Source: Candidatus Roseilinea mizusawaensis (GTDB lineage: Bacteria; Chloroflexota; Anaerolineae; J036; Brachytrichaceae). From it: DNA of 64,000 nucleotides. Below the pieces are notes generated by a model. The model saw only the letters and a list, made by a program, of their open reading frames with translations, was not told the origin of the DNA and did no database searches. Of the stretch, positions 34,701 through 43,383 are shown piece after piece (the stretch's first letter is position 1; each line of letters starts with the position of its first letter). The translations under genes were made by a program, and so were the position numbers. The stretch covers positions 62,001-126,000 of the forward strand of contig JAEANN010000030.1 in NCBI GenBank assembly GCA_016841965.1. The letters run 5' to 3'.

Positions 34701-35402
34701 GGCCCTTAATCTCTCCTCTTTAGCTTGAAATTTCCGAGCCTGACTCCTGAAATCAGGCACTGAAAACATGGGTAGGACAGTCTGCTATCGTCAAGGCGCC
34801 GATTCTAAAGTGTTTTGATACCCAGGGAGCACCTCCTTGCAGTGGATGAAATGTGATGCCGTCCCGACCATATGATCTGGGGGGATGAGTTGGTCAAGCA
34901 ACGGCACCGTACCACGTGTGGTAGGTTAGCACAGTTGGAGCGGGTTGGCAAGTTGACGACGTCCTGCTTTTCTGGGTGTGTGAGCGCGTCCATGCGGCAT
35001 GCTGGCAGCGGCGCGCAGTTAGCGCGCAGTTAGCGCGCAGTTAGCGCGCAGTTAGCGCGCATTGCCTTCAATCGGAGCTGCTTGTGCTGGGGCAAGTCTG
35101 CTTCCGCCATCGTGCCGCGCCGGCTGATTCGCCAGGTGTTGATCTGATGTGCGCTGAAGTTGGCTTGCTACCTCATCGCTTGCCACCTCATCGTGGTGTC
35201 TGCTATGCGTAGGCTTGTACGCGCCGGCCGGCTGACACACGCTGGGCGCGATAGCATCCGGCTCGGCACTCGGATACGAAGAGGCTGCGATGCCCGCGCG
35301 TGCGCGGATACCGGCAGCCGGGTTGCTCACACGTGTCGCAGCACATCACCGCGCCATAGGTCGGGGTTGAGAATGACAAGATGGGGGCGATGGGTCACTG
35401 AA
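34701..35402. other. Non-coding region of about 700 bp upstream of the uptake operon
   Basis: The minus-strand leader of the binding-protein gene (34701-34830) contains GCCTGA/TCAGGC that can pair, and a TAGAAT-like -10 box near 34803-34808. An 11-bp tandem array is at 35011-35060. Two direct copies of CTTGYYACCTCATCG lie at about 35164-35193. Sequence at 35345-35400 resembles a dispersed intergenic repeat. I see no convincing gene on either strand. Confidence 0.5.
35011..35060. repeat. Tandem array of 11-bp GCGCGCAGTTA units
   Basis: Four complete exact copies of GCGCGCAGTTA (35011-35054) are followed by a half copy GCGCGC (35055-35060). With an 11-bp period every unit starts on nearly the same helical face, and each includes the self-complementary GCGCGC. 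Confidence 0.9.
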
Positions 35403-35801
35403 CTAGTTCCACTCATCTTTGTGTTGCTGGTCTCTTTGTGCTTGATGAGTTTGGCGGGGCGTCTTGCGCACGCCCCAGGCGCGCGCCACCGGCACGACAA
35501 ACATGATGCCGCTGTTCCGCGCCTGGAAATCTCCGACGATGTCAATCGCGGCACGTGTGGCGCGTTCGAGCACACTCTCATCATCGATCAATGCAAACAC
35601 GATATGGTTGGGTGTTTGGCTACTGCCCAACATGGCGCGCAACGACACCATGAGGGGCAGGTCGTCGTGCGTGCTGGCATACCTGCCGCCCACTGCGCCG
35701 AGCATGGTCACGCCGGATACGCCGGCTTCCTGCCAGGCGTCGAGTACGGTTGAACAGCGCTCCAGGTCATCCGTCACTAGTGCGAGCAGATTCAGCGACA
35801 T
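35403..35801 (-). CDS. PII-like signal-transduction protein
   Basis: The protein has 132 residues from ATG 35801, with GGGAG just upstream. Its beginning NLLALVTDDLERCSTVLDAW, then AGVSGVTMLGAVGG, matches the first strand-helix-strand of PII-like (ferredoxin-fold) proteins. The middle GRYASTHDDLPLMVSL would be a T-loop-like region, and HIVFALIDDESVLERATRA a later strand and helix. It has no typical PII T-loop Tyr uridylylation site. It overlaps the 3' end... of no other reading frame but sits downstream of, and 35 bp inside, the antiporter gene in the same direction, so the two are co-translated. PII-like proteins often control a neighbouring transporter. Confidence 0.7.
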   Translation of the reverse strand: MSLNLLALVTDDLERCSTVLDAWQEAGVSGVTMLGAVGGRYASTHDDLPLMVSLRAMLGSSQTPNHIVFALIDDESVLERATRAAIDIVGDFQARNSGIMFVVPVARAWGVRKTPRQTHQAQRDQQHKDEWN

Positions 35802-37017
35802 AGGTAATCTCCCTGGGTTCACTTACGCGTCGGGCAAAGGCCCAACGCAACAGGAATGGTGTGACCAGTGTGGTGGCCAGCACCATGATGACGATTGTGA
35901 CGAACACGGTTTCATCGATCAATCCGCGCCTGAGGCCGACTGTTGCGACGATCAGGCCCACCTCGCCGCGCGAGATCATGCCCAGCCCCACGCGACCGGC
36001 TTGCGGCCAGCTCATGCCGCCCAGCCGCGCCCCCAGTCCGCAGCCGATGACTTTCGACACGATGGCGACCAGCACAATCACAAGGGCAAATACGACGCCA
36101 GAGCCGGCCAACGATCGCACATCCGCCTCCAGACCGATGCTCACCAGGAAAAGCGGCACGAAGAAAGCGTAGGAGAGTGTGTGCATGCCCTGCTCGATTT
36201 CCTCGCGGTGGCGTGTGCGCCCGAACATCACGCCGGCCAGAAACGCCCCGGTGATCGCTGCCAGTTGGCCCACCACCTCCGCCGATAGCGCATACAGCAA
36301 CATGACCACAATCGCTAGCGCCACAACGCCCTCGCTGATTCTGAGCCGATGCACCAGATCGGTCAGCCGGGGCAGGATGAACACCCCGATGCCGACTGCT
36401 CCGGCAAAGTAAAGGGCCATCTTTGCGATGACGATGGCAATATCGCCGGCGGCATTGCCGGCGCCGGCGCTGCCCGCGCCGATCGCCAGAAAAATAGACA
36501 GCGCCAGAATCACCAGCACGTCATCGGCGACGGCTGCCCCCAGCAGCGCCAGTCCCTCTTTGCTGCGCAACACATTGAGTTCGAGCAGAGTTTGCGCCGA
36601 GATGCTGACGCTGGTGGCGCTGAGGATCAGGCCGATGAAGATGCTGGGCGACAGGGCGTTGCCGAACAACAGCGCGCTGCCGGCTCCCATGACGATTGGC
36701 GTGACCACCCCCAACGTTCCTGCCAGAATCGCCACCCGGCCCGTCTTGAGCATGTCCTGAATGTCCACTTCCAGGCCGGCCACAAACATCAGGAAAATCA
36801 CCCCGATCTCTGCCAGATCGAGAATCACTTCGTGGCTCAGCGCCGAGTCGAGAACCGGCCACTCAAACAGCCCGATCAGACTGGGACCCAGTGCAAGGCC
36901 GACCAGCAATTGGCCGAGGACAGAGGGCTGTTTCAGCTGCGTAGCAACATAGCCGGCCGCCTTGGTGGCTGCGATCAGGATAGCAAGTTCCAGCAGCAAC
37001 TGCAAAATGGGCGTCAT
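35767..37017 (-). CDS. CPA2-type cation/proton antiporter
   Basis: This 416-residue polytopic protein has about 12 membrane helices. Family features are the N-terminal LKQPSVLGQLLVGLALGPS, LMFVAGLEVD, and the pair of Asp residues in GAAVADDVLVILAL. In the NapA/NhaA branch this double Asp is the ion-binding site of electrogenic Na+/H+ exchange, whereas KefB/KefC have a different residue pair. There is no C-terminal RCK (TrkA-N) domain. The PII-like protein, whose start lies inside this gene's 3' end, may replace it as regulator. It likely exports sodium or potassium in exchange for protons. Confidence 0.9.
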   Translation of the reverse strand: MTPILQLLLELAILIAATKAAGYVATQLKQPSVLGQLLVGLALGPSLIGLFEWPVLDSALSHEVILDLAEIGVIFLMFVAGLEVDIQDMLKTGRVAILAGTLGVVTPIVMGAGSALLFGNALSPSIFIGLILSATSVSISAQTLLELNVLRSKEGLALLGAAVADDVLVILALSIFLAIGAGSAGAGNAAGDIAIVIAKMALYFAGAVGIGVFILPRLTDLVHRLRISEGVVALAIVVMLLYALSAEVVGQLAAITGAFLAGVMFGRTRHREEIEQGMHTLSYAFFVPLFLVSIGLEADVRSLAGSGVVFALVIVLVAIVSKVIGCGLGARLGGMSWPQAGRVGLGMISRGEVGLIVATVGLRRGLIDETVFVTIVIMVLATTLVTPFLLRWAFARRVSEPREITYVAESARTSDG

Positions 37018-37134
37018 TCCGTCAGGTCTCCTCGCGGCAGCACAGCTACGCGGATGTGATGCGCACCGCGCATTCTATGTCTGATCTCAAAACCTGTGAC
37101 GGCGCGTCGGCCTATGCGTACCTCTGCCCGTCAT

Positions 37135-37150
37135 GCCCGCGTATGCGGGC
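37135..37150. repeat. REP-like small palindrome
   Basis: CGTCAT is followed by GCCCGC-GTAT-GCGGGC. This small hairpin with a CGTCATGCCCGC context matches the common type of REP or MITE-like intergenic element whose translation reads 'PAYAGM'. Only one copy is seen in the window. Confidence 0.4.
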
Positions 37151-37228
37151 GCTCGGCTTATCTGCCGATGCGTTCGACAGGCTAAATTGCCGACCGTGGA
37201 TAATGGATGGACGGAGCAGCCTGAGACC

Positions 37229-38038
37229 ATGCAATCGGACCCATACCTCATCAAGCCGGGGGCCAAAGTTGACCTCTCCAAGTTCGACCCTGCAGATACC
37301 GGCCCCTATAACGGACGGAAAGGCGATGCCAGACAGGAACTGGACGAACTGACCGATCGGCTGGAACTCCTGCAAGAATTGATGTATGCCGAGAACAAGC
37401 ACAAGCTGTTGATCATCTTGCAGGGTATGGACACCAGCGGCAAAGACGGTGTGATCCGGCATGTGTTCGAGGGCGTCAACCCGCAGGGGGTGCGCGTGGC
37501 CAACTTCAAAGCGCCCACGCCGCTCGAATTGTCCCGCGACTATTTGTGGCGCGTTCACGCGCACACGCCCGGCAGCGGCGAGATCGTCATCTTCAATCGC
37601 AGCCACTACGAAGATGTGCTGATTGTGCGCGTGCAGGGCCTGGCGCCGCAACCTGTGTGGCGCCGGCGCTACGAGCACATCAACGCCTTTGAGAAAATGC
37701 TGGTCGATGAAGGCGCCACAATCCTGAAGTTCTTTTTGCACATCAGCAAGGACGAGCAAAAGAAACGCCTTCAGGCCCGGCTGGACGACCCGACCAAGCA
37801 GTGGAAGTTCAACGCGGGCGATCTGAAGGAGCGCGCGCGCTGGGGTGACTACATGCGCGCTTACGAGGACGCCTTGAGCAAGACCTCGACCGAATGGGCG
37901 CCGTGGCGGGTGGTGCCATCGGACGTGAAGTGGTACCGTAATCTGCTGATTGCCCGCGTGATCGTCGGCGCGCTCGAAGGGTTCCAGATGACCTATCCAC
38001 AGCCGAAAGAGGATCTGTCGAAGGTCGTGATCGAATGA
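37229..38038 (+). CDS. Polyphosphate kinase 2 family protein
   Basis: The protein has 269 residues from ATG 37229. The ORF could start at 37133, but those residues read like the REP element upstream. The PPK2 core has Walker A GMDTSGKDG, the lid RVHAHTPGSGEIVIFNRSHYEDVL, with the family motif NRSHYEDV, and a final lid region KWYRNLLIARVI. PPK2 enzymes move phosphate between polyphosphate and nucleoside mono- or diphosphates. Which class this is cannot be decided by eye. It is divergent from the antiporter gene and followed by a hairpin. Confidence 0.93.
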   Translation: MQSDPYLIKPGAKVDLSKFDPADTGPYNGRKGDARQELDELTDRLELLQELMYAENKHKLLIILQGMDTSGKDGVIRHVFEGVNPQGVRVANFKAPTPLELSRDYLWRVHAHTPGSGEIVIFNRSHYEDVLIVRVQGLAPQPVWRRRYEHINAFEKMLVDEGATILKFFLHISKDEQKKRLQARLDDPTKQWKFNAGDLKERARWGDYMRAYEDALSKTSTEWAPWRVVPSDVKWYRNLLIARVIVGALEGFQMTYPQPKEDLSKVVIE

Positions 38039-38048
38039 GAAAGCGCGG

Positions 38049-38067
38049 CCGGCGCGCAATGCGCCGG
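38049..38067 (+). terminator. Hairpin after ppk2
   Basis: CCGGCGC (38049-38055) pairs with GCGCCGG (38061-38067) over a 5-base loop ten bases after the stop codon. The sequence TTGTGG follows, a weak U-tract. Confidence 0.5.
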
Positions 38068-38307
38068 TTGTGGCGCGAGAATCCCATGTCTTCTGTCGTG
38101 ACGGGCGGCAATTGATAGCACTGGCGAGCCGTCGACGCGACGCTCAGCCGGGGTAGCGGGTGGGGGCACGCCGACGAGGCGCCGGGCAGGTCTGACGAAT
38201 TCCCTGTCAATCCTTCGTCGGATGACGCTGTGATTATGGCGTGTTACGGTTTGGCTGTCACGCGCGGATCATAGTCAACCCGCATACGTGCTTCCTCGGA
38301 GGTGCAT

Positions 38308-38820
38308 ATGACACAAACACAGCGTTCCAGTCTTGTCGGTGGTCTTTTGCTCATCGGATTGGGTGCGCTTTTGCTCATCTATCAACTTTCGCCTTCAATG
38401 CGCGAGCTGTTGGCGCTGGAGTTCTCATGGCCGCTGCTGGTGGTCGGTGTCGGCGTATTTCTGCTCTTCCTCGGTCTGGTTGTCGGAGCGCCAGGCATGG
38501 CTGTGCCGGCTTGCATCGTGGGCGGCATTGGCGGGCTGTTGTACTGGCAGAATGCCACCGGAAACTGGGAAAGCTGGGCCTATGCCTGGACGCTGATCCC
38601 CGGCTTCGTGGGCGCCGGCGTGATCCTGGCAGGGCTGCTGGGTGGCCGGCTGCTCAAAGGCGTGCGCGACGGACTGGGTCTGGTGTTCATCAGTCTGGTT
38701 GGATTTGCGGTCTTTGGATCGCTGCTGGGCGGGTTCGATGTGCTTGGGCCGTACTGGCCGGTGTTGCTGATCCTGGCCGGCGTCGCCATTCTCATTCGCC
38801 CGCTGTTCCGCAGTCTGTGA
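38308..38820 (+). CDS. LiaI/DUF5668-like membrane protein
   Basis: The protein has 170 residues from ATG 38308, six bases after GGAGG. It contains about five hydrophobic helices; the first pair (GGLLLIGLGALLLIYQL, FSWPLLVVGVGVFLLFLGLVV) and the last (YWPVLLILAGVAILIRPLF) repeat the 'WPLLLI-G' pattern that starts LiaF-like proteins. LiaI-type proteins are small membrane sensors or anchors for envelope stress systems. It is the first gene of a four-gene cassette whose members share this membrane motif. Confidence 0.75.
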   Translation: MTQTQRSSLVGGLLLIGLGALLLIYQLSPSMRELLALEFSWPLLVVGVGVFLLFLGLVVGAPGMAVPACIVGGIGGLLYWQNATGNWESWAYAWTLIPGFVGAGVILAGLLGGRLLKGVRDGLGLVFISLVGFAVFGSLLGGFDVLGPYWPVLLILAGVAILIRPLFRSL

Positions 38821-38884
38821 AATAGAACCCCTCTCGCGGGTTCTTCAACCTGCGCGAGGTGCGGGCACGACGGAGATATAACCC

Positions 38885-39679
38885 ATGAAGCGAAACACAG
38901 TGTTTTGGGGCGCCGTTCTCATTGTGGTCGGTGCGCTGTTGCTGCTCGACAATCTGGATATTCTGCCGTTCTCGGTGTGGGGGCTGTTGTGGCCGTTGCT
39001 GTTGATTGCCGCCGGCGTGTGGGTGTTGCTGGGCGTTTCGCGCGGTGGGCGCGCTGTAGAGACGCAGCAGGTGTCCATACCGCTGGAGGGTGAGCCGACA
39101 GCGCGTGTCAAACTCAGCCATGGCGCCGGCGAGTTGCGGGTGAGTAGTGGCGCGGCGCCGGGTTATCTGCTGTCTGGCACATTCAACGGTGGCGTCGAGT
39201 ATCGTTCGACGCGTGAAGCTGGCCGGCAGATCGTCAGGCTCAAGTCGCCGCCGGTGTTTGTCGCGCCATGGGATATGTTCGGCCGCAATGCCCGCCTGTG
39301 GTCGGTCGAGCTGAACAGCGACATTCCTTTGTCGCTTGAGATCGAGTCGGGCGCGAGCAGCAGCCGCATCGACCTGTCCGGCGTCAGGCTCACCGACCTG
39401 GAGCTTGAATTCGGGGCCAGCTCCGCCGACGTGTCGTTGCCGGCTGGCGCCGGCCACACCCGCGTGAAGATCGAGGCCGGCGCCGCCTCTGTCACGCTGC
39501 GTTTGCCCCAGCAGGCCGAAGCCCGCATCCGATACGAAAGCGGCCTGTCCAGCCTCAATCTTGATCGCGCCCGCTTCGCCCAATCCGCAAACAGTTACCA
39601 AACCGCCGGCTTTGATGCGGCGACTGACCGGCTCGATATCGACATCGAGTCGGGGGTTGGCTCGGTGACCATTCTCTGA
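38885..39679 (+). CDS. LiaF-like protein with C-terminal toastrack domain
   Basis: The protein has 264 residues. Residues 1-50 form two closely spaced membrane helices (WGAVLIVVGALLLLDNLD and WGLLWPLLLIAAGVWVLLG). Residues about 60-264 are a repetitive beta-strand domain, the 'toastrack' (LiaF C-terminal/DUF4097-like) with short strands such as GAGELRVSSG, IESGASSSRID, FGASSADVSL, IEAGAASVTLRL and IESGVGSVTIL. This domain hangs outside the membrane in envelope-stress regulators such as LiaF and VraT. No LiaRS-type kinase or regulator is in the window. Confidence 0.8.
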   Translation: MKRNTVFWGAVLIVVGALLLLDNLDILPFSVWGLLWPLLLIAAGVWVLLGVSRGGRAVETQQVSIPLEGEPTARVKLSHGAGELRVSSGAAPGYLLSGTFNGGVEYRSTREAGRQIVRLKSPPVFVAPWDMFGRNARLWSVELNSDIPLSLEIESGASSSRIDLSGVRLTDLELEFGASSADVSLPAGAGHTRVKIEAGAASVTLRLPQQAEARIRYESGLSSLNLDRARFAQSANSYQTAGFDAATDRLDIDIESGVGSVTIL

Positions 39680-39709
39680 CATCGCGAGGTTTTCACAGGA
39701 GGTTTCCAA

Positions 39710-40366
39710 ATGGCTCGCCTTGACATGCGCATCGTGTGGGGCGCGTTGTTGATTGTGGCTGGGCTGCTTTTTCTGGCCCAGTCGATGGGACTCATTCCCA
39801 GCGCCTGGAGCGCGCTGTGGGCGGTTGTGTTTGGCGTAGCCGGCCTGGCTTTTGTGGCCTGGCTGTTCGTCGATCGCAGGCAGTGGTGGGCGATCATTCC
39901 GGGCATGACTCTGCTCGGACTGGCCGGCATCATCGTCCTATCGATGCTGCCGCGCACAGTGGTGCCTGAGGGCAATGACGGCTGGATTGGCGCCGTTTTC
40001 CTGGGGGCGATTGGCCTGAGCTTTGTGATGGTGTACGTCATGCGACGCGACTTCTGGTGGGCTTTGATTCCCGCCGGCGCATTGATGACGCTGGCGCTTG
40101 TGGTGTTGTCCACGTCCTTCATGAGCGGGCTGGAGTCGGGCGCACTGCTGTTCCTCGGCCTGGGTATCACGTTTGGCATTGTCGCGCTGGTTCCGACGCC
40201 CGACGGCCGCATGACCTGGGCCTGGATTCCGGCCGGCATTCTAGGCGTTATGGGCATTCTTGTTGCCCTGGCCTTGAGTTCGCTGTTGAACTACGTCTGG
40301 CCGATTGCCCTCATCATGGCCGGCATCTACATTCTGATTCGTGGCTTCGTGCTCAGGAAGTCCTGA
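39710..40366 (+). CDS. Multi-helix membrane protein of the LiaI/LiaF-like cassette
   Basis: The 218-residue protein is almost entirely membrane helices, about seven, with short loops. It starts MRIVWGALLIVAGLLFLAQSMG after MARLD and ends YVWPIALIMAGIYILIRG, so both ends again carry the DUF5668/LiaF helix pattern. An AGGAGG site lies before the ATG. A duplication inside the protein is likely (WGALLIVAGLL compared with WPIALIMAGIY). It has no extracellular domain. I infer a structural partner of the two toastrack proteins that flank it. Confidence 0.7.
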   Translation: MARLDMRIVWGALLIVAGLLFLAQSMGLIPSAWSALWAVVFGVAGLAFVAWLFVDRRQWWAIIPGMTLLGLAGIIVLSMLPRTVVPEGNDGWIGAVFLGAIGLSFVMVYVMRRDFWWALIPAGALMTLALVVLSTSFMSGLESGALLFLGLGITFGIVALVPTPDGRMTWAWIPAGILGVMGILVALALSSLLNYVWPIALIMAGIYILIRGFVLRKS

Positions 40367-40394
40367 GGCGGCGTTCGCGCACGGATATTGCTAT

Positions 40395-41483
40395 ATGGAT
40401 TCAAACTCCTCTTTTTACGCATACGGCTCGCGGCGGCGCATCAGCGTTTTCTTCCCACTTCTGCTCATCATAGCCGGCGTTGTGCTGCTTCTGACCAACA
40501 TGAAGCTGGTGGACTGGGACCTCTGGGACGCCATCTTTATCCTCTGGCCGGTCGTGTTCATCGCCGGCGGGCTGGATGGCCTGATTCAGGGCGAAAACCC
40601 GGTCTGGCAGGTCTTCTGGCTGGGCGTCGGCGTGCTGCTTCTGATGGGCAACCTTGGCTACCTGGCATGGTCCAGTTGGGATATCGTGGTGCGCCTGTGG
40701 CCGCTGCTGTTGGTTGCCGCCGGCCTGAGTGTGCTGGCCGGCAAGTCCAACGTCGGCAGGCTGATCAGCGCCGGCATGGTGGTCGCTCTGCTCGGCGGCG
40801 CGCTCCTGCTGCTGAGCCAGGCGCCGCTGCCTGTTGCCACGGTTGAAGGCGATCGCATTAGCCAATCGCTTGACGGCGCCGGCAAATCCGATGTTGATCT
40901 GAACCTGTCCGCCGGCAAGCTGCGCCTCGCCGCCATGCCAGAATCCACCGGCCAGATCGAGGGTGTGCTGCGCCAGCAGGATACGCGCAATGTCGAGCAG
41001 AGCCATTACGTGTCACAGGACACTGCCCACTTTGCGTTGCGCAGCACCGCAGTCGCCATCTGGGTACCTTTTGGACCCAACCGTCATCAGAACGAGTGGG
41101 ATCTGCGGGTCAATCCCGAAGCACCGCTCACACTGAAGGTCTCTCTGGGTGCCGGCGAGATGGATGTGAATCTGACCGACACCGTGGTCGAGCGTGCCCG
41201 CCTCAACATGGGCGCCGGCTCGGTTGTCGTCACGTTGCCTGATGAGGGGCGATTCGAGGCGCAGGTCGAGGGCGGCGTTGGATCAATCACAATTCTCCTT
41301 CCCAGAACGATGGCGGCAAGAGTGCGCACGAACACGGCGCTGGCCGATCTCGACCTTCCATCTGATTTTGTGGAGGATGGCGACGCTTGGCGTTCGTCTA
41401 ACATCACCGGCGCCGATAGTGTCGTTGACCTGACGATCAATCTGGCGATCGGGCGCGCGGTTATCCGCTATCTCGGCGAATGA
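40395..41483 (+). CDS. LiaF-like protein with toastrack domain (second copy)
   Basis: The protein has 362 residues from ATG 40395. Residues about 15-145 contain four membrane helices with two repeats of the LiaF type (FPLLLIIAGVVLLLTNM, LWPVVFIAGGLDG, then VRLWPLLLVAAGLSVLAG). Residues about 160-362 form the beta-rich outer domain (LNLSAGKLRLAAMP, VSLGAGEMDVNL, MGAGSVVVTLP, VEGGVGSITILLP). It ends with a strand pattern equal to the end of the 38885 protein, so the two proteins are paralogues. Together with the first and third genes it forms one operon closed by a strong terminator. Confidence 0.8.
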   Translation: MDSNSSFYAYGSRRRISVFFPLLLIIAGVVLLLTNMKLVDWDLWDAIFILWPVVFIAGGLDGLIQGENPVWQVFWLGVGVLLLMGNLGYLAWSSWDIVVRLWPLLLVAAGLSVLAGKSNVGRLISAGMVVALLGGALLLLSQAPLPVATVEGDRISQSLDGAGKSDVDLNLSAGKLRLAAMPESTGQIEGVLRQQDTRNVEQSHYVSQDTAHFALRSTAVAIWVPFGPNRHQNEWDLRVNPEAPLTLKVSLGAGEMDVNLTDTVVERARLNMGAGSVVVTLPDEGRFEAQVEGGVGSITILLPRTMAARVRTNTALADLDLPSDFVEDGDAWRSSNITGADSVVDLTINLAIGRAVIRYLGE

Positions 41484-41502
41484 TCTGCACCCGGCAATGT
41501 TG

Positions 41503-41541
41503 CACAAAGGCCAGACCTCTTTACGAGGCCTGGCCTTTGTG
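41503..41541 (+). terminator. Intrinsic terminator after the LiaF-like cassette
   Basis: CACAAAGGCCAGACCTC (41503-41519) and GAGGCCTGGCCTTTGTG (41525-41541) form a 17-bp stem with a single G-U pair and a 5-base loop, followed by TTTATG. It is the strongest terminator-like structure in the window. Confidence 0.85.
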
Positions 41542-41558
41542 TTTATGATGCCGTTGCC

Positions 41559-42554
41559 ATGCAAGTCACAGTTCTAGGCGCAACGGGTTTTATCGGCGGG
41601 CAGATTGCCCGCGCGGCTGTCGGGCGCGGCTGGCGTGTTCGAGCGGCGCGGCGCCATCCCGGCGCGGTAGGCGCGATCGGCGACCTTCCGGTGGAATGGG
41701 TCGAGGCCAATCTTGCGGATGACACCTCGCTGGTGCGCGCCATGCGCGAATCCGAGGTGGTGTTTCATGCGGCTGCGTCTTATCCGCAGGATTTCCGCCA
41801 TATTTCCACAGCAGTAGAGCAGGCCGGCCAAGAGATGGAGCGTGTGTTGCGCGCTGCCCGCCAGGCCGGCGTCCGTCGTCTGGTGTACACCAGCAGCCTC
41901 ACGACGCTGGGGCTGGCCGGCGCTGCGCGATCCGGCCAGGGCCGGCCGGCCGACGAAAGCCTGTTCTATACGCCGGGCGCGGTCAAGAGTGCATACTTCG
42001 AGGCCAAGCACGCCATGGAGCAGATCGCCCTGCGCGCCTCGACCGATCTGGCGGCCGGCCTCGACGTGGTGGTGTTGCTGCCCTCGGCTGTGTTCGGCCC
42101 TGGCGATGTCAAGCCCACAACCAGTGTGGTTATCCGTGATGCAGCGCGCGGCCGCTATCCCTTTTACTTCGACGCGGTGATCAACGCCGTCGATGGTCGC
42201 GATGTGGCGCAGACGCATCTCGCAGCCGCCGAACGTGGGCGATCTGGCGAGCGCTACATTGTGGGTGGGCACAATCTGACCCTGCGCCAGTTGCTCGACA
42301 CGGTGGATGCCGTTGTCGGGCGCAGGCAGGCGCGCATCAAGGTGTCACGCCGGCTGGTGCGCGCGTTGATCGGCCTGACCGACCGCCTGCCCTTCACGCA
42401 TGTGCCGGAGAACTTCCGCACGTTTGAGTTCTGGCAGCCGGTGTCAAGCCACAAGGCGCAAACCGAACTTGGTCACGCCATCCGACCCTTTGAGGAAACG
42501 GTGCGTGACACGCTGATGTGGTTTCAGGAGATGTTGACGCCTACTGTGAGTTGA
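41559..42554 (+). CDS. NAD-dependent epimerase/dehydratase (extended SDR)
   Basis: This 331-residue extended short-chain dehydrogenase carries GATGFIGGQIARAAV (NAD-binding glycine motif), the Ser-Tyr-Lys triad region (VYTSSLTTLG, then FYTPGAVKSAYFEAKHAME with a likely catalytic Tyr-Lys pair), and a C-terminal substrate domain. It resembles the hopanoid-associated sugar epimerase (HpnA) and dihydroflavonol-reductase-like groups. No hopanoid gene lies nearby. Its tail overlaps that of the convergent DsbA-like gene by 14 bp. Confidence 0.85.
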   Translation: MQVTVLGATGFIGGQIARAAVGRGWRVRAARRHPGAVGAIGDLPVEWVEANLADDTSLVRAMRESEVVFHAAASYPQDFRHISTAVEQAGQEMERVLRAARQAGVRRLVYTSSLTTLGLAGAARSGQGRPADESLFYTPGAVKSAYFEAKHAMEQIALRASTDLAAGLDVVVLLPSAVFGPGDVKPTTSVVIRDAARGRYPFYFDAVINAVDGRDVAQTHLAAAERGRSGERYIVGGHNLTLRQLLDTVDAVVGRRQARIKVSRRLVRALIGLTDRLPFTHVPENFRTFEFWQPVSSHKAQTELGHAIRPFEETVRDTLMWFQEMLTPTVS

Positions 42555-43380
42555 GCGCCTCGTCGATCGCAGTCTGGAAAGCAATCAGGGGCTGCGCGCC
42601 GACCATGAGCTTGCCGTTGATCAGAAACGAGGGCGTGCCGCGCACACCCACTTTCTGTCCCTCCTGTGCGTCTTGCTGCACGCGGGCCAGCGTCAGGTCT
42701 TCGTTCAGGCACTTGCCGAATGTCTCGGTGTCCAGGTTCAACACGCCGGCGAACTCGATCAGCTTGTCTTTTGTGGCAACGAGCTGTCCGGTGCGCTCGC
42801 GTTCGGCGTATAGATAGTTGTGGTAATCCCAGAAGCGTTGCTGGTCTGCCGCGCACTCGGCGGCCTGCGCAGCGATGGCCGACTCTGGGGTTAAGAAGGG
42901 GAAGTGTTTGAAACTGTACTTCACCTTGCCGGTGTCGATATACTGTTTGGCGAGTTCAGGGAAGATGGTGGTGTGGAACTTCAGGCAATAGGGGCACTGA
43001 TAGTCGCTGTACTCGATGATGGTGACTGTGGCGTTGGGGTTGCCGATCATATTTGGCCCGCGCGGTGTGGCGTTCTTGATGGCCTCCGGGTCGCCGGCCG
43101 GCTCCTCGTTAGCGGCATCTGCGCTGCCTTTCAGCGCCTCTTCGACGCCGGCTTTGGCCGCCTCGCGCACGATGGAGGGGTCGATGCCGCTGGATTCACG
43201 CAACGCTTCTTGTGCGCCTGCCTTTGCGGCTGCCTGAACCGCAGCCAGGTCGGTGCTGGCCGGGCCGATTCTGAGTGACCCGGTGAGTGCCAGCGCGCCG
43301 GCCAGCGCTGCTGCACCAACCAGCGCCCCAATCCCAAACCAGCCCAGCGCTGTGCGGTCTTTTGCCTGTTGCTCGTTCAT
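42541..43380 (-). CDS. DsbA-family thioredoxin-fold disulfide oxidoreductase
   Basis: The 279-residue protein is membrane-anchored. A single N-terminal helix (about residues 13-35) is followed by an Ala-rich helical spacer (about 45-90) with two copies of an AAKAGxxEAL pattern, then the thioredoxin fold. The active site is CPYC, Cys129 and Cys132, inside DYQCPYCLKFH. cis-Pro and C-terminal strands are present (GVRGTPSFLING). Such proteins introduce or isomerise disulfide bonds on the outer face of the membrane. A DsbB/VKOR partner is not in the window. Confidence 0.92.
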   Translation of the reverse strand: MNEQQAKDRTALGWFGIGALVGAAALAGALALTGSLRIGPASTDLAAVQAAAKAGAQEALRESSGIDPSIVREAAKAGVEEALKGSADAANEEPAGDPEAIKNATPRGPNMIGNPNATVTIIEYSDYQCPYCLKFHTTIFPELAKQYIDTGKVKYSFKHFPFLTPESAIAAQAAECAADQQRFWDYHNYLYAERERTGQLVATKDKLIEFAGVLNLDTETFGKCLNEDLTLARVQQDAQEGQKVGVRGTPSFLINGKLMVGAQPLIAFQTAIDEALNSQ

Positions 43381-43383
43381 TGA

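Noticed and set aside
35160-35753. 197-residue ORF on the plus strand
   Set aside because: It runs antisense over the PII-like gene and a non-coding region, and has the Arg/His/Ala composition of a shadow frame.
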